From positions 1-64,000 of the forward strand of contig WBUF01000003.1 of assembly GCA_008933825.1 (NCBI GenBank): a DNA stretch of 64,000 nt, read 5' to 3'. Below, piece by piece: positions 61,794-64,000 of this stretch. The notes under the pieces were generated by a model, which saw nothing but the letters and a program-made list of their open reading frames with translations, did not search any database and was not told where the DNA came from. Position 1 is the stretch's first letter. Each line of letters begins with the position of its first letter. The translations under genes were made by a program, and so were the position numbers. Source of the stretch: Rhodocyclaceae bacterium. Lineage in GTDB: Bacteria; Pseudomonadota; Gammaproteobacteria; Burkholderiales; Rhodocyclaceae.

Positions 61794-62924
61794 TTAGGTC
61801 AGCCGATTTCGGAAAAGCCATGCGGCAACGGGAAGCGTTATCGCGGCTATCACCAGCATCGGGACAAAATCCATTCCTACGTCCTGCCAACCAGCACCCT
61901 CCAGATAGACCCGGCGAACCAGGTCGATGGCGAATCGCAACGGGTCGGCGTAAGTCAGAATCTGTAGTGCGGTAGGCATGTTGCCAACGGGCGTGACGAG
62001 CCCGGACAACAGGATGAGCGGCATGATGAGTACGAAGGCGTAAACCATTGCCTGGTGCATATTCAGGGACAGCGCCGAGATGGAGAGACCAATACCAACG
62101 CAGGCCGTTGTAAAGGCGACAAGCCCCACATAGAGCACAACCAAGGACCCCTGGAACGGAATCCGGAACCAGAACAGCGCCACGCAGAAAACCAGGCTTG
62201 CCTGCACCAGTCCGATAGTGATGGCCGGCGACGCCTTGCCAATCAAAATCTCCATGGGTCGCAGTGGCGTCACGAGCAGTTGGTCGAACGTGCCCTGTTC
62301 ACGCTCACGGGCCACCGACAATGCGGCCAACAGCAAAGTTTGAATCATGCTCAGGGAAGCAATCAGGGCGGGAACGATGTTCCACCGAGATTCCAGGTTG
62401 GGATTGAACCAGGCTCGGATTTCAATGTTGACGGGTGGACGTACCGCGTTGGGTAGTGAAGCGTTGAATTGGCCAATCAGGGTGCTCAGGTGGCCAGCCG
62501 CCATATTGGCAGTGGTCGAGTTACGCCCATCGAGAATGAGCTGAACAGGTGCGCTACCCGTTGATGCTAGTTTCGCGTCGAAGTCGGGCGCGAAGTGGAG
62601 AACCAGCAGCGCCTCGCCATTGTCGATAGCACGAGCAATATCGCTTGAATTGCGCAGCGTCGCCGCCCGTACAAAGACCTTTGAGCCCTCCAGACGAGCC
62701 AGCAGATTTGTCGAGGCTGCGCCATGACTCTCATTTAGAACGGCGTATCGCACATGATTGAGGTCGTAGGTGGCCGCGTAACCGAAGACCAGCGACTGGA
62801 TAACAATCGGGACGATGAGAATTACCCGGATGGCGGGGTCCTTCAAAATCGCCAAGACTTCCTTGCGGAACAGGAAGGAGATTCGGCGAAGAGAACCAGT
62901 AATGGATTCGAGCAGAGTCATCAT
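61794..62924 (-). CDS. ABC-2 type efflux permease (YhhJ/YbhR type)
   Basis: A 376-residue permease. The first helix is preceded by ISFLFRKEVLAILKDPAIRVILIVP, a membrane-face motif of this family. A large periplasmic domain of about 150 residues follows, then five helices beginning IVPALIASLSMIQTLLLAALSVARERE and the conserved EQGTFDQLLVTPLRPMEIL. The ATG overlaps the preceding permease stop (ATGA). With its partner it forms the channel of an ABC exporter whose ATPase and membrane-fusion protein would lie outside the window. Confidence 0.93.
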   Translation of the reverse strand: MMTLLESITGSLRRISFLFRKEVLAILKDPAIRVILIVPIVIQSLVFGYAATYDLNHVRYAVLNESHGAASTNLLARLEGSKVFVRAATLRNSSDIARAIDNGEALLVLHFAPDFDAKLASTGSAPVQLILDGRNSTTANMAAGHLSTLIGQFNASLPNAVRPPVNIEIRAWFNPNLESRWNIVPALIASLSMIQTLLLAALSVAREREQGTFDQLLVTPLRPMEILIGKASPAITIGLVQASLVFCVALFWFRIPFQGSLVVLYVGLVAFTTACVGIGLSISALSLNMHQAMVYAFVLIMPLILLSGLVTPVGNMPTALQILTYADPLRFAIDLVRRVYLEGAGWQDVGMDFVPMLVIAAITLPVAAWLFRNRLT

Positions 62925-64000
62925 CGGTCCAATGTCTTCTTGGTTCGTAGACGCGCGCCCGTGATGAGCACGGCAAACTGCACGACAAGGATTGTCCAGT
63001 CGCGCACGATTAGGTTGAGGTTGTCGCCGGCCAGGAAGCTCATGCGCGCCAGTTCAACGTAGTAGGTTGCAGGCAGGATGGACGCGACCTTCTGGATGCC
63101 GGTCGGTACGTTGTGCAGGTCAAACAGGAAGCCGGAGAGCATCAGGGCCGGCAGGAAGGTAATGATGACGGCGACCTGGCTTGCAAGAAACTGATTGCGG
63201 GCGGCCGCTGAAATCAACAACCCCAGACTCAGTGCGACCATCAGATAAAGCATTGAACTGACCATCAGCACCCAGAGCGAACCGTGAAGCGGCACATGGA
63301 ACAACCCCCGGGCGGCGACCAGGCAGAGCGTCAGCCCTCCCATACCCACCGCGAAGTACGGGATGATTTTGGCGAGCAGTATTTCGAGGGAACGCACCGG
63401 GGTGACGAAAAGGGCCTCCATCGTTCCGCGCTCCCATTCCCGGGCGATGACCATCGAGGTTAGGAATCCGCCAACCAGGGTCATGATGAGGACTATCAGC
63501 CCAGGAACCAGATACCAGGTGCTCGAATTGGCCGAGTTGAACCAGAGACGGTCAACAAGCTCCACGCCTGGAGCAGCACTGACCCTGCCGGCGCTATCGG
63601 CGCGGCGCTTGTTCCATCCATCAATGGCTGCGGACACATAACCACGAAGACTGGCGGCCGTCGCTGCATCCGTTCCATGGACGACAAGCTGTACCGTTCC
63701 TCGGCCCTGAGCCAGTTGCCGAGAAAAGTCGGAGGGGATGCGGACAATGCCGTCGACCTGGCGGCCACGCATCAGGGCTTCCGCCTCGGCCATCGTCGTG
63801 ACGTAACGAGGGGCGATGTAGTCCGAGCCACGCAATCCCGCCACAACATCGCGCGCCATGGGCGCGCCATCTTCTAGGACGATGGCGACTGGCGCATTCC
63901 GAATATCGAGCGAGAGTCCGTACCCGAAGAGCAGTATCAGTGCGATGGGCAGGAAGATACCTATCGCCAGGTTGCTCTTGTCGCGTATCAGCTGGCGAAA
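62921..64000 (-). CDS. ABC-2 type efflux permease, N-terminus beyond window
   Basis: The frame is open to the right edge. The visible start reads FRQLIRDKSNLAIGIFLPIA, then LLFGYGLSLDIRNAPVAIVLED, the family opening helix, so only a few residues are missing. It has the periplasmic domain (PSDFSRQLAQGRGTVQLVVHG), VIAREWERGTMEALFVTPVRSLEILL and the final helices. It is a paralogue of the next permease. An ATG at 63859 could be miscalled as the start; the sequence upstream of it is clearly coding. Confidence 0.93.
   Translation of the reverse strand, partial: FRQLIRDKSNLAIGIFLPIALILLFGYGLSLDIRNAPVAIVLEDGAPMARDVVAGLRGSDYIAPRYVTTMAEAEALMRGRQVDGIVRIPSDFSRQLAQGRGTVQLVVHGTDAATAASLRGYVSAAIDGWNKRRADSAGRVSAAPGVELVDRLWFNSANSSTWYLVPGLIVLIMTLVGGFLTSMVIAREWERGTMEALFVTPVRSLEILLAKIIPYFAVGMGGLTLCLVAARGLFHVPLHGSLWVLMVSSMLYLMVALSLGLLISAAARNQFLASQVAVIITFLPALMLSGFLFDLHNVPTGIQKVASILPATYYVELARMSFLAGDNLNLIVRDWTILVVQFAVLITGARLRTKKTLDR

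Noticed and set aside
63725-63750. AAAAGTCGG in the last permease gene as another motif copy
   Set aside because: The left block is incomplete and no CGGCG lies at the right distance.
56363-64000. A second copy of the tmRNA 3' end as an island boundary
   Set aside because: I looked for GGTTCGATTCCCGCC and CGCCTCCACCA after position 56362 and found no repeat, so the right boundary, if any, is outside the window.

Overview
The window is GC-rich, densely packed chromosomal DNA from a betaproteobacterium, most likely of the Rhodocyclales. The evidence is the tmRNA tag ANDERFALAA, the orders rpfE-like/recJ/prfB/lysS and gyrA/serC/serA/pheA/hisC/tyrA/aroA-cmk/rpsA/ihfB/lapA/lapB, and an ubiG-gph pair. 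Nothing points to a plasmid or phage; most of it reads as core chromosome.

Layout. 1-7.4 kb: translation and repair genes (RpfE-like 3' end, recJ, prfB with its programmed frameshift, lysS), interrupted by two type II toxin-antitoxin modules and a DMT-family transporter. 7.4-11.9 kb: glycine-zipper protein, mnmC, gltX, tRNA-Val(CAC) and a small ribbon-helix-helix-like protein. 12-31 kb: a lipopolysaccharide (LPS) and envelope-glycan block with a SAM methyltransferase, several kinase-like proteins including one 706-residue polypeptide with three kinase-like modules, glycosyltransferases, an O-acetyltransferase, msbA, two membrane glycosyltransferases, a TVP38-type membrane protein, and a carbamoyltransferase. 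31-39.5 kb: a PolB-like exonuclease, a YdbH/YnbE-like envelope pair, cysM, and heptose and UDP-glucuronate genes (hldD, hldE kinase, ugd) with lapB and lapA. 39.5-51.5 kb: ihfB, rpsA, an aroA-cmk fusion, tyrA, hisC, pheA, serA, serC and gyrA, all on the minus strand. 51.5-56.4 kb: two OmpA-family paralogues around a deaminase gene, then ubiG, gph and tmRNA. 56.4-64 kb: accessory-looking DNA with a Sel1-like acidic protein, an SOS-controlled umuDC pair, and a TolC/ABC-2 efflux operon running off the right edge.

The main unexplained signal is a dispersed 25-bp motif: (A/C)AAAGTCAG(T/C)C, eight variable bases, then (A/G)CGGCG. Fourteen copies at fixed internal spacing lie between positions 165 and 42453, on both strands, twelve inside genes in several reading registers and two in intergenic DNA. 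It appears to be conserved as DNA and not as peptide, and resembles in behaviour a DNA uptake sequence or a chromosome-scale protein binding site. I do not recognise it as a described element.
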